Below, piece by piece: positions 21,386 to 29,585 of a DNA stretch of 40,216 nt. The position numbers and the translations under genes were made by a program. Source of the stretch: a virus. Location: IMG/VR virus record IMGVR_UViG_3300037225_000506, positions 1 to 40,216 of that record, one strand, 5' to 3'. The notes beneath the pieces are model-generated. The model worked only from the letters and a program-made list of their open reading frames with translations. It did not search any database and was not told the DNA's origin. Within the stretch, counting starts at the first letter, position 1. The number at the start of each line of letters is the position of its first letter.

Positions 21386-23137
21386 TCACTCGGCGATCGC
21401 TTCGGGCATCAAGTCCTCCCACCGCTTGAACTCGACCTCTCGCTGCTTCTCGCGCCATCGAGACAAGAACTCCTCGACGGGTCCGCCCTCGTAGTCCGTC
21501 AAACTCCCCATGCAGAAGCCCGCAGACGCCTCGGCGATCAGCGGAACGTGGAGCTTGATCCCGAACTCCCGCTCGGAGTAGGCCGCTGCTCCCTCCTGCA
21601 TGAGGTGCTTGCACTGCTTGTACGCTTCTGGGAGGTCTCGCAAGTGGACTCGGAAGACCAGCGCGTCGTGGATCTCCATCAAGCATTTTTGGAGAAGCCC
21701 GTAAGTCCGCGACTTCATCTCCAGGAGGGCGAGCGCGATGAGGATTAACCCATGCGCCGAGCCTTGAATCGGACTGTTAACCGCTTGGTTCGCCCAGAAA
21801 GTCTTGCGCCCGTGCTCGTTGGTCTTGTTGATGTCCCGGCGAAACCCGTAGAGCGTCTCGACGAATCCTTCATTTTCCGCCTGGTCGTGCATCTTCTGAA
21901 TGAACGCGGCGACTCCCGTGTACGTCTTGAAGTACTTGTCGTAGAGCTTGACGAGCCGCTTGTAGGTGATCCCGGTCATGTCGGCGTTCTTCCCGTCGAT
22001 GGCCCTGATCTTGGCGACCACGTACGGGTAGAGGGACTCCCTGCCGAGGCCGAAGATGACGCCAAAGTGCATGTTCTTCACCATCTTGCGGAGGTTCTTC
22101 TCGGCTTTGATCCTCTCCACGGGCCACCCCGTGAGGGAGTTCCCGACGAGGCAGTGGATGTCCTGCCCCGTGTTGAACTGGGAGATGAGGAGCCGGTCCC
22201 CGGATATCTCCGCGAGCATCCTTACCTCGATCTGACTGTTCTGCGTGACGACGCCGCAAGCCAAAACATAGTTGTGATCCGGCTCCACCGTTATCGTGAA
22301 CATCGGTTGAGTTCCTGCCGGTTCGATGGCGATGATCTTGTGATTTAATCCGCGCTTTATTTTCTTTACGAGCCGATTAGAGTACCCGTAACTAAGGCCG
22401 AAATGATCAGCTACTTTTGAAGCTGTCCAGTTGTCGACGCATACAAACTGATGTAGGAACTGCATGTCTTCATCAGACAGTTTGCTGTTTGGGTTCCCTC
22501 GCCCGTTGTAAGAACGGCGCTTTTTAACGCCTTCTCTAAGCGCCTTGATCCTGACCGCATGATCTTGTTTCGCGTAGATGACTCTCATGTGTTCCGCTCG
22601 ATGATCGTACCTCAACTTGTACTCTAAATTTCCCGGAGAGTTGTTGGTAGGATCATCGTCTTTATGATGAACTTCATGCCCTTCTGGGCAAGGTCCCAAA
22701 TAAGCTTCGGCCACCAAATGATGCTCGTAGTCATATATGAAATGAGACCTGGAGTACCACGTCTTGTAACCTCCTCCGTTAGATCCCGGGCGACAAGGCA
22801 CCATCCGTTCCCCGATCCGTAACTCTTCTGTGGTTTTGACTACAACTCCGGAAGTTTTTCTCGCTTGTACTTTTTCCAGAGTGGGCCATCTGTGATCATA
22901 GGAAGCGATGACGGACTCATCGTTGTCGAACGTTACTTTATACGCTTTTTTCGGACGGACCGTCTTAATGCGTGTTACTGCGCCCCATTTTATTCTTCCA
23001 TCTCTGTAAGTAAGCACGGGGGTGCCGACGCTTAAGCTGCTTATCTTTACTGCCCCATTCAATGTTTGTATGAGGGTGTCCGGATGCAAGCACTGGTCGG
23101 CAGCGAGGAACACCCAGAGGTCATCGAGATCCTTCAC
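21386..23137 (-). CDS. DNA polymerase I family, C-terminal part, with intein
   Basis: 583 codons from GTG overlapping the upstream stop (GTGA). The first 15 residues end FLAADQ. A 285-residue intein follows, and the frame resumes SQIEVRMLAEISGD, rebuilding polymerase motif A with its catalytic Asp. Further motifs: RKMVKNMHFGVIFGLG (motif B/O-helix) and LMEIHDALVF (motif C, HDALVF in place of HDE). The exonuclease half and the first part of the palm are encoded at 25117-26940, so the two products must assemble into one polymerase. Spliced length is about 298 residues. Confidence 0.9.
   Translation of the reverse strand: MKDLDDLWVFLAADQCLHPDTLIQTLNGAVKISSLSVGTPVLTYRDGRIKWGAVTRIKTVRPKKAYKVTFDNDESVIASYDHRWPTLEKVQARKTSGVVVKTTEELRIGERMVPCRPGSNGGGYKTWYSRSHFIYDYEHHLVAEAYLGPCPEGHEVHHKDDDPTNNSPGNLEYKLRYDHRAEHMRVIYAKQDHAVRIKALREGVKKRRSYNGRGNPNSKLSDEDMQFLHQFVCVDNWTASKVADHFGLSYGYSNRLVKKIKRGLNHKIIAIEPAGTQPMFTITVEPDHNYVLACGVVTQNSQIEVRMLAEISGDRLLISQFNTGQDIHCLVGNSLTGWPVERIKAEKNLRKMVKNMHFGVIFGLGRESLYPYVVAKIRAIDGKNADMTGITYKRLVKLYDKYFKTYTGVAAFIQKMHDQAENEGFVETLYGFRRDINKTNEHGRKTFWANQAVNSPIQGSAHGLILIALALLEMKSRTYGLLQKCLMEIHDALVFRVHLRDLPEAYKQCKHLMQEGAAAYSEREFGIKLHVPLIAEASAGFCMGSLTDYEGGPVEEFLSRWREKQREVEFKRWEDLMPEAIAE
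22238..23092 (-). mobile_element. intein with HNH endonuclease domain in polymerase motif A
   Basis: 285 residues. Begins CLHPDTLIQTLNG (block A, Cys1), block B-like VIASYDHRW, block F-like MFTITVEPDHNYVLAC, and ends VVTQN before +1 Ser. The penultimate residue is Gln instead of the usual His. An HNH-type region lies in the middle (HHLVAEAYLGPCP, HEVHHKDDDPTNN, SPGNLEYK), followed by NPNSKLSDEDM and an HTH. Its AT content is higher than in the flanking exteins, consistent with transfer. Confidence 0.9.
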
Positions 23138-23289
23138 TCGCGCGTCACCGTCCACGACGCGCCCTCCAGGAGCGCCGTTACGTCCTCTTGAATTAGCTCT
23201 ATGACCTGGGCGTCGGACATGGATGCGAACTGCTCCTCCGTGGCCCAGAAGTCCTCTAACTCCTTGGTGACCGTGACGGAGACGCGCAT
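23134..23289 (-). CDS. 51-residue hypothetical protein
   Basis: GGGAGGGGGACTG precedes the ATG. It encodes MRVSVTVTKELEDFWATEEQ and a helical rest ending in SWTVTRE. Its stop overlaps the GTG start of the polymerase C-terminal gene, so it is translationally coupled to it. It lies between the two polymerase halves. Function unknown. Confidence 0.65.
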   Translation of the reverse strand: MRVSVTVTKELEDFWATEEQFASMSDAQVIELIQEDVTALLEGASWTVTRE

Positions 23290-23675
23290 CAGTCCCCCTC
23301 CCGGCGGTACGAGAACGGCTCCCGCATTCTGGAACCGCTGTGCCCGAGGTAGGTGCTGGTGTCGCTGCGCTCGTGGGGCCGGGTGGCACTCTCCGCCGCC
23401 GTGTTCCAGTGGAACAGCGGGTTCTCCGGAGCGCGGGTCTCCAACCAGGCGTAGTTGAAGAGGTTGCGGAGGTTCTCGGAGTTGCCGGTCCGCTCGTACT
23501 TCTCCAGCTCCTTCCGCATCCGCGTCATGTACTTCATCCTCCTGCTCGGACCGCCGTGCGGGGCCTCGTAGCGCGGGTACCCGAAGGCGAGGCGATTGGC
23601 GGCCTGCTGGACGAACTCGATGAAGTGCGGCCAGTCGTGACGGAACTTGCCGCTGCACCAGACGGTGAACTCCAT
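23289..23675 (-). CDS. 128-residue hypothetical protein
   Basis: GGAGG six bases before the ATG. It encodes MEFTVWCSGKFRHDWPHFIE..., Trp/Arg-rich, with PSRRMKYMTRMRKELEKY and LRNLFNYAWLETRAP. I do not recognise the family. It overlaps neighbours by TGATG on both sides and is part of the insert separating the polymerase halves. Confidence 0.65.
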   Translation of the reverse strand: MEFTVWCSGKFRHDWPHFIEFVQQAANRLAFGYPRYEAPHGGPSRRMKYMTRMRKELEKYERTGNSENLRNLFNYAWLETRAPENPLFHWNTAAESATRPHERSDTSTYLGHSGSRMREPFSYRREGD

Positions 23676-23839
23676 CAGTAACCTCCATCCGTGCAGTAGT
23701 CGCAGCACCCGCAGCTGCCGTCTTGACAACTCCCGCCACTACGATACTCGGCGTTCTTTTGCGCTTCTTCCGCGAGGTACCGACGAATCCGTTCTTCCCG
23801 TTCGTCGATCTTCTTGATCTCAGCAGCGATGGATATCAT
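23675..23839 (-). CDS. 54-residue protein with Cys-rich tail
   Basis: ATGA overlap with the MazG gene. N-terminal 30 residues form a charged helix (AAEIKKIDEREERIRRYLAE). The C-terminus is Gly/Cys-rich (SCQDGSCGCCDYC), able to bind metal. Function unknown. Confidence 0.65.
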   Translation of the reverse strand: MISIAAEIKKIDEREERIRRYLAEEAQKNAEYRSGGSCQDGSCGCCDYCTDGGY

Positions 23840-24252
23840 CGGTCATCTCCGTCGCCGTGAAGAGTTCCTCGTAAAACTCTCCCAGCGTATTTCTCCAGCG
23901 CGATGTCGGCTACCTCTTGAAGGGTCATCCCGAGCTCGAAAACTGTCGCTGACACGTACCACATCACGTCGCCCAGTTCTTTGCAAATGGCCAAGCGCCG
24001 TTCCTCGTTCAGGTGTCCGTCGTAGTCTCGGAGCAATTTCTTTACTTTCTCCGCCACCTCACCGCTCTCTCCGCATAGCCCCAACGCAGTATAAGGGAGA
24101 TTACTTCCTTTGTCAGGATATATGGCAGTGTCCATGCAACGCTTTTGAAACTCATTCAAAGTAAGTTGCTGGCAGACCGAGCAAAGTTTCCCAGCCGTTC
24201 CGACTTCTCGACTCTGGCACTGCGGGCAATAGTCTAAATTCGGATCTTTCAT
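23836..24252 (-). CDS. MazG-like nucleotide pyrophosphohydrolase
   Basis: 138 residues. A short N-terminal zinc ribbon (CPQC ... CSVC) precedes the MazG-type helical core: LTLNEFQKRCMDTA, LGLCGESGEVAEKVKK (EExxE-type site) and ICKELGDVMWYVSATVFEL. These enzymes hydrolyse NTPs or dNTPs, and in phages they may clean nucleotide pools or lower ppGpp. The neighbouring thymidylate synthase supports a nucleotide-metabolism role. GAGGATAAGCAA precedes the ATG. Confidence 0.82.
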   Translation of the reverse strand: MKDPNLDYCPQCQSREVGTAGKLCSVCQQLTLNEFQKRCMDTAIYPDKGSNLPYTALGLCGESGEVAEKVKKLLRDYDGHLNEERRLAICKELGDVMWYVSATVFELGMTLQEVADIALEKYAGRVLRGTLHGDGDDR

Positions 24253-24458
24253 TTGCTTATCCTCATTTCGATTGTTATCAAGTGCATCTCGGCTATGGTA
24301 TCCTTGTACCCCAAGTAAGACATCTGAGTATAAAGTGGCTCTTTGCCAGATCTCGTATGCCCCTTGACGTAAGTACAAGAAATTCCATTCACTAACTGAT
24401 ACCGGGCAAGCAGCATGAATCCAGCTAGCTTCAAAAACTCCCGTTCCCAATTCTTCAC
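24249..24458 (-). CDS. 69-residue hypothetical protein
   Basis: ATGA overlap with thyX. It encodes MKNWEREFLKLAGFMLLARY and a beta-rich rest (YVKGHTRSGKEPLYTQMSYL). No motif recognised. Its position between thyX and mazG suggests co-expression only. Confidence 0.65.
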   Translation of the reverse strand: MKNWEREFLKLAGFMLLARYQLVNGISCTYVKGHTRSGKEPLYTQMSYLGYKDTIAEMHLITIEMRISK

Positions 24459-25120
24459 CGCATCTTACTCATAGCCGCCGTCTGTTTCGTTAGTGGCTCA
24501 ATGTCATCGAACAGTATCGGAATCTTTACCTTCAGTTCAGCCAGTAGTGGAATGGTCACCTGTCGCATCTGCGGATGGGCTTCTTTGGTCGTCCGCATGA
24601 TCATAATGTGCCGAAGATTGCGGAGGTTAGTCGTCGTGATTATCCTGCTGGCAAGGGCGTTGGGAAAGACAGAGCGGGCAATCTGAGGAGCGCATCCCTC
24701 GTTGATTAACTTCTGGTACCACTTCTCGGCGTCCTCGATCCCACATATCCACGAGGCCTCTCTCGCTACCTCGTCTGGCTCCCCGTTGAAAGGCGTGATA
24801 AAGCTAGGGGGCATCTTCTTCTGGTAGTTGACAAAACGCGTACTTTCCTGTGTGAAAGCGCACAAGCGGTGCCGCACCCACTCGTGGGTAATGCCGCGGT
24901 CCACCACCATGTCGATGGTAACCGAGGCGTGCTCCACGATGCTCCAGTCCCCGTGGCCCAGAACCACGGTTTCGATGAATCGTCTCCAGGAGTCCTCGGT
25001 CTGCGCTTCTTCAGAGCGGTGGGAGATCCGCCCGCACCACTCGATCTTCTTCAGCAGCTTGACGCCGGCCTCCAGGTCGGGGACGTCCATCAGCCGCGCG
25101 TACGGCGTCACTATGTTCAT
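24455..25120 (-). CDS. thyX: flavin-dependent thymidylate synthase ThyX
   Basis: 221 residues. The ThyX signature is present as WVRHRLCAFTQESTRF (Arg83-His84-Arg85 through Ser93), with upstream FIETVVLGHGDWSIVEH and downstream NLRNLRHIMIMRTT and AHPQMRQV. It makes dTMP from dUMP using FAD and methylenetetrahydrofolate, supplying thymidine for phage DNA. The start at MNIVTPYARL overlaps the polymerase N-terminal stop (ATGA), with GAGGAGAAAT before it. Confidence 0.92.
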   Translation of the reverse strand: MNIVTPYARLMDVPDLEAGVKLLKKIEWCGRISHRSEEAQTEDSWRRFIETVVLGHGDWSIVEHASVTIDMVVDRGITHEWVRHRLCAFTQESTRFVNYQKKMPPSFITPFNGEPDEVAREASWICGIEDAEKWYQKLINEGCAPQIARSVFPNALASRIITTTNLRNLRHIMIMRTTKEAHPQMRQVTIPLLAELKVKIPILFDDIEPLTKQTAAMSKMR

Positions 25121-26940
25121 TTCTCCTCCAAAGCCAATCTCCACCGGCGGTCCGACACCATCAAGTTCTGCATCATCGGGTTCCCGTGCGTATTCTGGAA
25201 ATTGAGGATGCCCTCGGCCTCGGCCCGGTCCCCCTTGCCGCTTCGCAGCCTCCCCGTGACCGCGCCAACTAACCACCATATAGTTCTAAGTTCGCCATCG
25301 TGGAGTTCTGCGCTCCTCGCGTACCCGGCGAGGTAAGTCGACGCGATCTTGCCGATAGTCCTACGCTTCATGACTAATTCCAACACCGGGTCTCCGGTCT
25401 CAGCGAGGAGAAGTTCCAGGATCTCCTTCCCGGTCCCGCGCGTGACAGTCCCCCTCCTGTCCGTCGGCGTCGGCAGCTTCAAGACGTCGTAGAGCAGGTG
25501 GGCCACCTGCTGCGAGGAGTCGCACTCGAAGCCGGGATCGTCGGCTAACTGCCTGAGATGCCTATCTAACTCTGCGATCATCTTCGGGACTGCCTCCGAC
25601 GCTTTCTTCCAGTTTTCCCAATCAAGGATCGGCCCGCGCCGCTCCATCTTGTCGAGAGTCATCCCGGCCCTTACGTACACTTTGGCGAGAGCTTGATTGA
25701 CTTGCGGGCTAAACCTCTCTTCCAGTCGCTTCGTCACGTCACAGTCTCCGCAGTTGCGCAAGACGAGGAGATCGAGCGGCACGTTGGCATAGTTGACCGA
25801 TCCGAAAGTGCCGTCGCCGCCCGCATGTTCGATCACGGTGTCTTTGTAGTCTCCGAACTCGGGGAAGAACAGGTATGTGAGATTCTCTAATCCGCAGCTA
25901 CGAAGAAAAGAATGCCGTAGGAACGTCCCGTACATCGTGTCATAATCGTACCCTCGCAATTTGGCTCCGAGGTATATCGCGCTCGCGGCCGAGTCATATG
26001 ACCCGTTCTGGAGAGTCTTCGGAATCGATACGTCTTCTAACAAGAGTTTCAACCGCCGACGTAAACTCTCACGCGTCTTCAAATCGGAACTCGCTTCAGG
26101 ATGATCGATGACTACGGACCAAGCGCGGCCCGTCCAAGTCTTCCAGTTCCCTATGACGCGAAACTTTCCGACTCCGAATCCCGCCAGTAGCATCACTTTC
26201 TTCCCATTGACTGTTCCATCTTCTACGTCATAACTGACTCGCCGTCCGGCCTTTGCTTCGGCCTTGATGATCTTCTCCATCGCGTCGAACGTCTCGACGG
26301 ACTCTACCGCTTCGTAGCGCCTCGACTTTATGTAACCCCATCGACCGGGATTCTTTAAGATCGTTGCGACGGCCCGCAGCTTCTCCTTCCAGACGTTGAA
26401 CTCCCATCCAGCCGCTTCTCCTCTTCGCAGAAGGTATGACGGGTGCTGGAGATAAACACAATACGCATTCCACGGTTCGTGCCAAAATACCGGATGATCT
26501 TTCTTTAATGCTTTCCCGAGAAGTTGTTCTCCCGCTATATCCCCGAGTATCACGTGAACGACGGCCTCTCCGCGGTTAAGGTCGAGAGCTTCCGAGTTGT
26601 AAACGGCACAGCACTGGAGTTCCCGCTTCGTCGGGTCGCGCTCTTGGCCATCATCGGCAGGCCAGCACCTCACTCCCGCGTTCTGCACGTCGAAGTGGCC
26701 CCTCGTTAATCCGACCTCCGACAGCGCCTCCCACAAGAGCTTACCGGAGCTCCCCGACAGCTCCAAGCCCTTCGCGTTGTCGATCTTCCCCGGCCACGCT
26801 CCCCAAAGCATGGCCCGTCTGCCCTTGACGCGCGATAGTCCCTTGATCTTCTTGACTCCGGCTATACCGTCGAGGGGGCAATGCGAACACCCCAAGACTT
26901 CGCCTCGGCGGGTCACCGGCTGGTTAAACAGATTTTTCAC
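25117..26940 (-). CDS. DNA polymerase I family, N-terminal part with UDG-like and 3'-5' exonuclease domains
   Basis: 607 residues from GTG (GTGA overlap). Residues 1-195 resemble family 4-type uracil-DNA glycosylases: CSHCPLDG, GAWPGKIDNAKGLELSGSSG, GVRCWPADDG, ELQCCAVY and HPSYLLRR, with enough Cys for an Fe-S cluster. Residues about 230-420 carry a DEDD exonuclease: SYDVEDG (Exo I), NGSYDSAAS (Exo II) and DCDVTKRL (near Exo III). The polymerase part ends soon after TGRLRSGKGD and LNFQN, just before motif A. The remainder is encoded at 21386-23137. Confidence 0.88.
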   Translation of the reverse strand: MKNLFNQPVTRRGEVLGCSHCPLDGIAGVKKIKGLSRVKGRRAMLWGAWPGKIDNAKGLELSGSSGKLLWEALSEVGLTRGHFDVQNAGVRCWPADDGQERDPTKRELQCCAVYNSEALDLNRGEAVVHVILGDIAGEQLLGKALKKDHPVFWHEPWNAYCVYLQHPSYLLRRGEAAGWEFNVWKEKLRAVATILKNPGRWGYIKSRRYEAVESVETFDAMEKIIKAEAKAGRRVSYDVEDGTVNGKKVMLLAGFGVGKFRVIGNWKTWTGRAWSVVIDHPEASSDLKTRESLRRRLKLLLEDVSIPKTLQNGSYDSAASAIYLGAKLRGYDYDTMYGTFLRHSFLRSCGLENLTYLFFPEFGDYKDTVIEHAGGDGTFGSVNYANVPLDLLVLRNCGDCDVTKRLEERFSPQVNQALAKVYVRAGMTLDKMERRGPILDWENWKKASEAVPKMIAELDRHLRQLADDPGFECDSSQQVAHLLYDVLKLPTPTDRRGTVTRGTGKEILELLLAETGDPVLELVMKRRTIGKIASTYLAGYARSAELHDGELRTIWWLVGAVTGRLRSGKGDRAEAEGILNFQNTHGNPMMQNLMVSDRRWRLALEEK

Positions 26941-27668
26941 AGCAAAGACCTGCGAGGTGATTTCTTTTTCACAGAAACGCTTTTGTTGAAAAGGAGACGA
27001 CGTGTCTGGTTAAGTCTCTTCACGGCGATGGCGCAGTATTTCTCCTCGATTTCGATGCCGATGGCGCGGCGGCCAAGTTGCTTCGCGGCTACCAGCGTTG
27101 TGCCGCTGCCCATAAACAAGTCGAGAACGACCTCGTCTTGCAAGGTTCCGAGTCGGATGAGCTTATTGATGACGCGCAGCGGCTTCACCGTCGGATGCAT
27201 GAAATCATTTTGCTCCGACGGGCTGACGATGAACCTGCTCTTGTCTCGAAAGGAGCCGTGCAGCTTGTTGGCCGAGAAGTGGTGCACAATGTACTCGGTG
27301 TCCGGAAGGTAGTTCCCGTTGGACAGCGGCGTGGGGTTCGGCTTGTTCCACGTGATTAGCATCCATCTCCTTTCGGGGCTTTGAGCGGCGCGCAAGATCT
27401 CAATTAGTTGATTTTTCCCGCAGAAGCAGAACCAGTTGTCGAATGACCGTAGCAACCCGACGTCGAACCCCCCGTCGATGTGCCCGTGGATGTCGGCAAG
27501 GTACTTGCGCCGTGCGCCGATGCCGCCTCCCTTCGCTCCGATTTCGTAGGGAGGATCAGTAAGCACTAAATCCACCTTCGGAAGATGAGGCAGTATGTCG
27601 TTGCAATCAGCGCAATAGATCGTGATACCTTTCCCGTCATCGTAGTAAGGTTTGAGCAGTTTACTCAT
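26937..27668 (-). CDS. DNA adenine or N4-cytosine methyltransferase, beta type
   Basis: 243 residues. Motif IV DPPY lies near residue 38, ahead of motif I (DLFMGSGTTLVAAKQLGRRAIGIE near 190-215), the beta-class order for amino-methyltransferases. HPTVKPLRVI is the typical motif before the FxGxG loop. It methylates adenine or N4-cytosine using S-adenosylmethionine. Orphan enzyme: no cognate restriction gene is visible. The stop overlaps the polymerase N-terminal start. Confidence 0.9.
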   Translation of the reverse strand: MSKLLKPYYDDGKGITIYCADCNDILPHLPKVDLVLTDPPYEIGAKGGGIGARRKYLADIHGHIDGGFDVGLLRSFDNWFCFCGKNQLIEILRAAQSPERRWMLITWNKPNPTPLSNGNYLPDTEYIVHHFSANKLHGSFRDKSRFIVSPSEQNDFMHPTVKPLRVINKLIRLGTLQDEVVLDLFMGSGTTLVAAKQLGRRAIGIEIEEKYCAIAVKRLNQTRRLLFNKSVSVKKKSPRRSLL

Positions 27669-27711
27669 TTCAATCGTCGCTTAAATCACGTTTCTTGCCC
27701 TCTACCGTGGC

Positions 27712-27789
27712 CTAGGATCGCTCGCCGGGGTCGAACCCATGTTGAGCTACCTGTTCCGGGAAGGATCGCTTAGAATAAACTCTACGCAC
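27712..27789 (-). CDS. possible 25-residue ORF
   Basis: GTG with GGGAG five bases upstream, overlapping the stop of the 27782-28495 gene. Encodes MRRVYSKRSFPEQVAQHGFD and five more residues before TAG. After the TAG the same frame reads ATVEGKKRDLSDD to a TGA next to the methyltransferase ATG, so amber read-through would give a 39-residue product. The DNA superficially resembles a tRNA T-arm, but no cloverleaf forms. Confidence 0.3.
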   Translation of the reverse strand: MRRVYSKRSFPEQVAQHGFDPGERS

Positions 27790-28495
27790 TCGGTCTCCCT
27801 TTCAATTGCGCCGGTTTTCTTTCGGTCTTCGCTTTGGCTCGCCTTTGATGGTTTACCGGATGCAAATATGGAGTCCCAACTCCCTCCCCGAAGACCTCAG
27901 CCAGTTCTGGCGCGAATGTGAAGTAGCAGTAGTTCGGGTTGGTCAGCGTTCCCAGAAGCATCCGCTGCGCCTCTGCCTTGGCGATCCCGCGCGTTCGCAG
28001 ATAAAACAACGCTTCTTCGTCAACTCGCGCTTCGTCGCTGAGGTAGTGAATGCGAAGCCCGTCTTCCTCGCAAAATTCCAGGAACTTCGTGATATCGACT
28101 TTTTGGTACTCGTGCGGCCAAATGTGGACCGCTCCGTCCGGTGTATTGATGACTGCCTGTTGCAGATGAACGTACTCCCGCTCCTTCCGCCGTTTGATCC
28201 CAAGGTCATGCAACAGAACCCGCGAATTGGAAACATGCGGCATCGCGTACCAAAGCGACAAATGCGGGACGGTGACCACTTTTGTGCTGGCTGCATCGAC
28301 CTGTCGCCCGACCGTTACCGACACCAGCAACATGATCCAACCGCCGCCCTCAGGGATCGCTTTGCCGTATTCTTCTGGAAAGGCGTCTTCTGGGCATTCG
28401 CGCCGATGGACCATATCGGTGATTGTCGAGTCCTTCTGGAGTTTGGCGTCCTCCGATTCGGTCCAAGCGGGATTCGGAATCATTCGAGGTATCAT
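27782..28495 (-). CDS. 237-residue protein with SufB/SufD C-terminal-like segment
   Basis: The N-terminal 150 residues are beta-rich and unrecognised (WIMLLVSVTVGRQV, VHIWPHEYQKVDITKF). Near residues 170-200 the segment RVDEEALFYLRTRGIAKAEAQRMLL matches the pattern seen at the end of SufB/SufD iron-sulfur scaffold proteins. PNYCYFTFAPELAEVFGEG and TPYLHPVNHQRR follow. Whether this is true homology cannot be judged here. A basic tail ends the protein. It sits between the sliding clamp and methyltransferase genes. Confidence 0.7.
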   Translation of the reverse strand: MIPRMIPNPAWTESEDAKLQKDSTITDMVHRRECPEDAFPEEYGKAIPEGGGWIMLLVSVTVGRQVDAASTKVVTVPHLSLWYAMPHVSNSRVLLHDLGIKRRKEREYVHLQQAVINTPDGAVHIWPHEYQKVDITKFLEFCEEDGLRIHYLSDEARVDEEALFYLRTRGIAKAEAQRMLLGTLTNPNYCYFTFAPELAEVFGEGVGTPYLHPVNHQRRAKAKTERKPAQLKGRPSA

Positions 28496-28522
28496 GTCAG
28501 CTTACTCGTTGGTACAAAAATT

Positions 28523-29569
28523 CTACAGGTCCGCGAAGACGAGCGCGCTTCTTATTTTCCCGTCGAGGTACCGAAGGCAGGTCGCGTTGGCGGTCTTGGC
28601 GATCTCGACGCGCGCCTGGCACGCGGCGGCCCTCTCCAGCCACGGAGCCAGCCTCCTTATCGGCCACACGGCGGCGGCCATCCCGTTGACGAGCTTCGCC
28701 GGAACTGTCTTCTGGAACTTCCCGGCTCCGAGGTCCACCGTGAAGGAAATTCCCTTCGCGGCCGGCTCAACTTTGGCGTCTTCCGCCTTGTCCACCAGGA
28801 ACTGAGACGCCGTCTGGATGACTTCCAGCAAATCCTCAGCCGAAGCTTCGGCGACCGTCGGAGACTTCAACGCTATAGCGAGGGAGGTCTTGCACATGTC
28901 CAGCGGGTAGTTGTCGAGGTCGGCGGAGCGCGGCTGGAATACGTGCCCGTCCGGCGTGACCGCCCCCGCTCCCCTGTCGTCCGTGGCCAGCTTGCCGCCG
29001 GATGATGCCAAGAACTGCGCGACCGCCGCGGGGAGGAAGAAGCTCTGCTTGATCGACGGCGACAGGTACGCCGCGAGGAAGATCGTGTCGGTCGCGACGA
29101 CACCGTAACCCTTGACGAAGTTGACCGCTTCCACGCTCTCGGCTCCGGCGGCCGATGGGAGGTATTTCACGGCGACTCCGACGGCGGCCTTCAGCTCGGG
29201 AGAGAGATCATATTCACCGACGGGTTTCCAAGACTCGTACCCGGCGACGACGGCGCGCGCCGGGATCTCCAGGCGCTGACCAGCTTTCATCAAGATGGCC
29301 CCGCTCTTGTCGACGAAGACCTCCACCTCATCCTTCCGCGCCGTGGCCAGGAACGCCTTGAGCGCACGGCGGTCGACGTGGGCGGTCCACTTCCCAGGCT
29401 CGGCGACGGCGACCCTCGACTCTGCGAAGGATATCCCGGTCAATGCCAGCGAGAGTTCCGAGTCGGTCCTCTTGAGCCTGACGTGCTGGCTGCTCTCCAG
29501 GGCCGCGACCGCGACCACGGCGTCGCAGACCGCGAACGCCGACTTCAACTTCTCAAGTTTGATCTTCAT
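28523..29569 (-). CDS. sliding clamp, DnaN-like (DNA polymerase III beta type)
   Basis: 348 residues, near the bacterial beta-clamp length (about 370). The three-domain plan is visible from repeated strand-helix patterns: KLKSAFAVCDAVVAV, LALTGISFAESRVAVAEPG, RRALKAFLATARKDEVEVF, and FFLPAAVAQFLASSGG. It tethers the polymerase to DNA, is loaded by the 17442-18434 ATPase and, by analogy with T4, may also serve late transcription. AAGGAAACTC precedes the ATG. Confidence 0.75.
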   Translation of the reverse strand: MKIKLEKLKSAFAVCDAVVAVAALESSQHVRLKRTDSELSLALTGISFAESRVAVAEPGKWTAHVDRRALKAFLATARKDEVEVFVDKSGAILMKAGQRLEIPARAVVAGYESWKPVGEYDLSPELKAAVGVAVKYLPSAAGAESVEAVNFVKGYGVVATDTIFLAAYLSPSIKQSFFLPAAVAQFLASSGGKLATDDRGAGAVTPDGHVFQPRSADLDNYPLDMCKTSLAIALKSPTVAEASAEDLLEVIQTASQFLVDKAEDAKVEPAAKGISFTVDLGAGKFQKTVPAKLVNGMAAAVWPIRRLAPWLERAAACQARVEIAKTANATCLRYLDGKIRSALVFADL

Positions 29570-29585
29570 TTATTGAGTTTCCTTG

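Noticed and set aside
27700-27780. tRNA-like T-arm sequence (GGGTTCGACCCC on the minus strand)
   Set aside because: No acceptor stem, anticodon arm or D-arm could be paired around it, and the same bases read as a small ORF.
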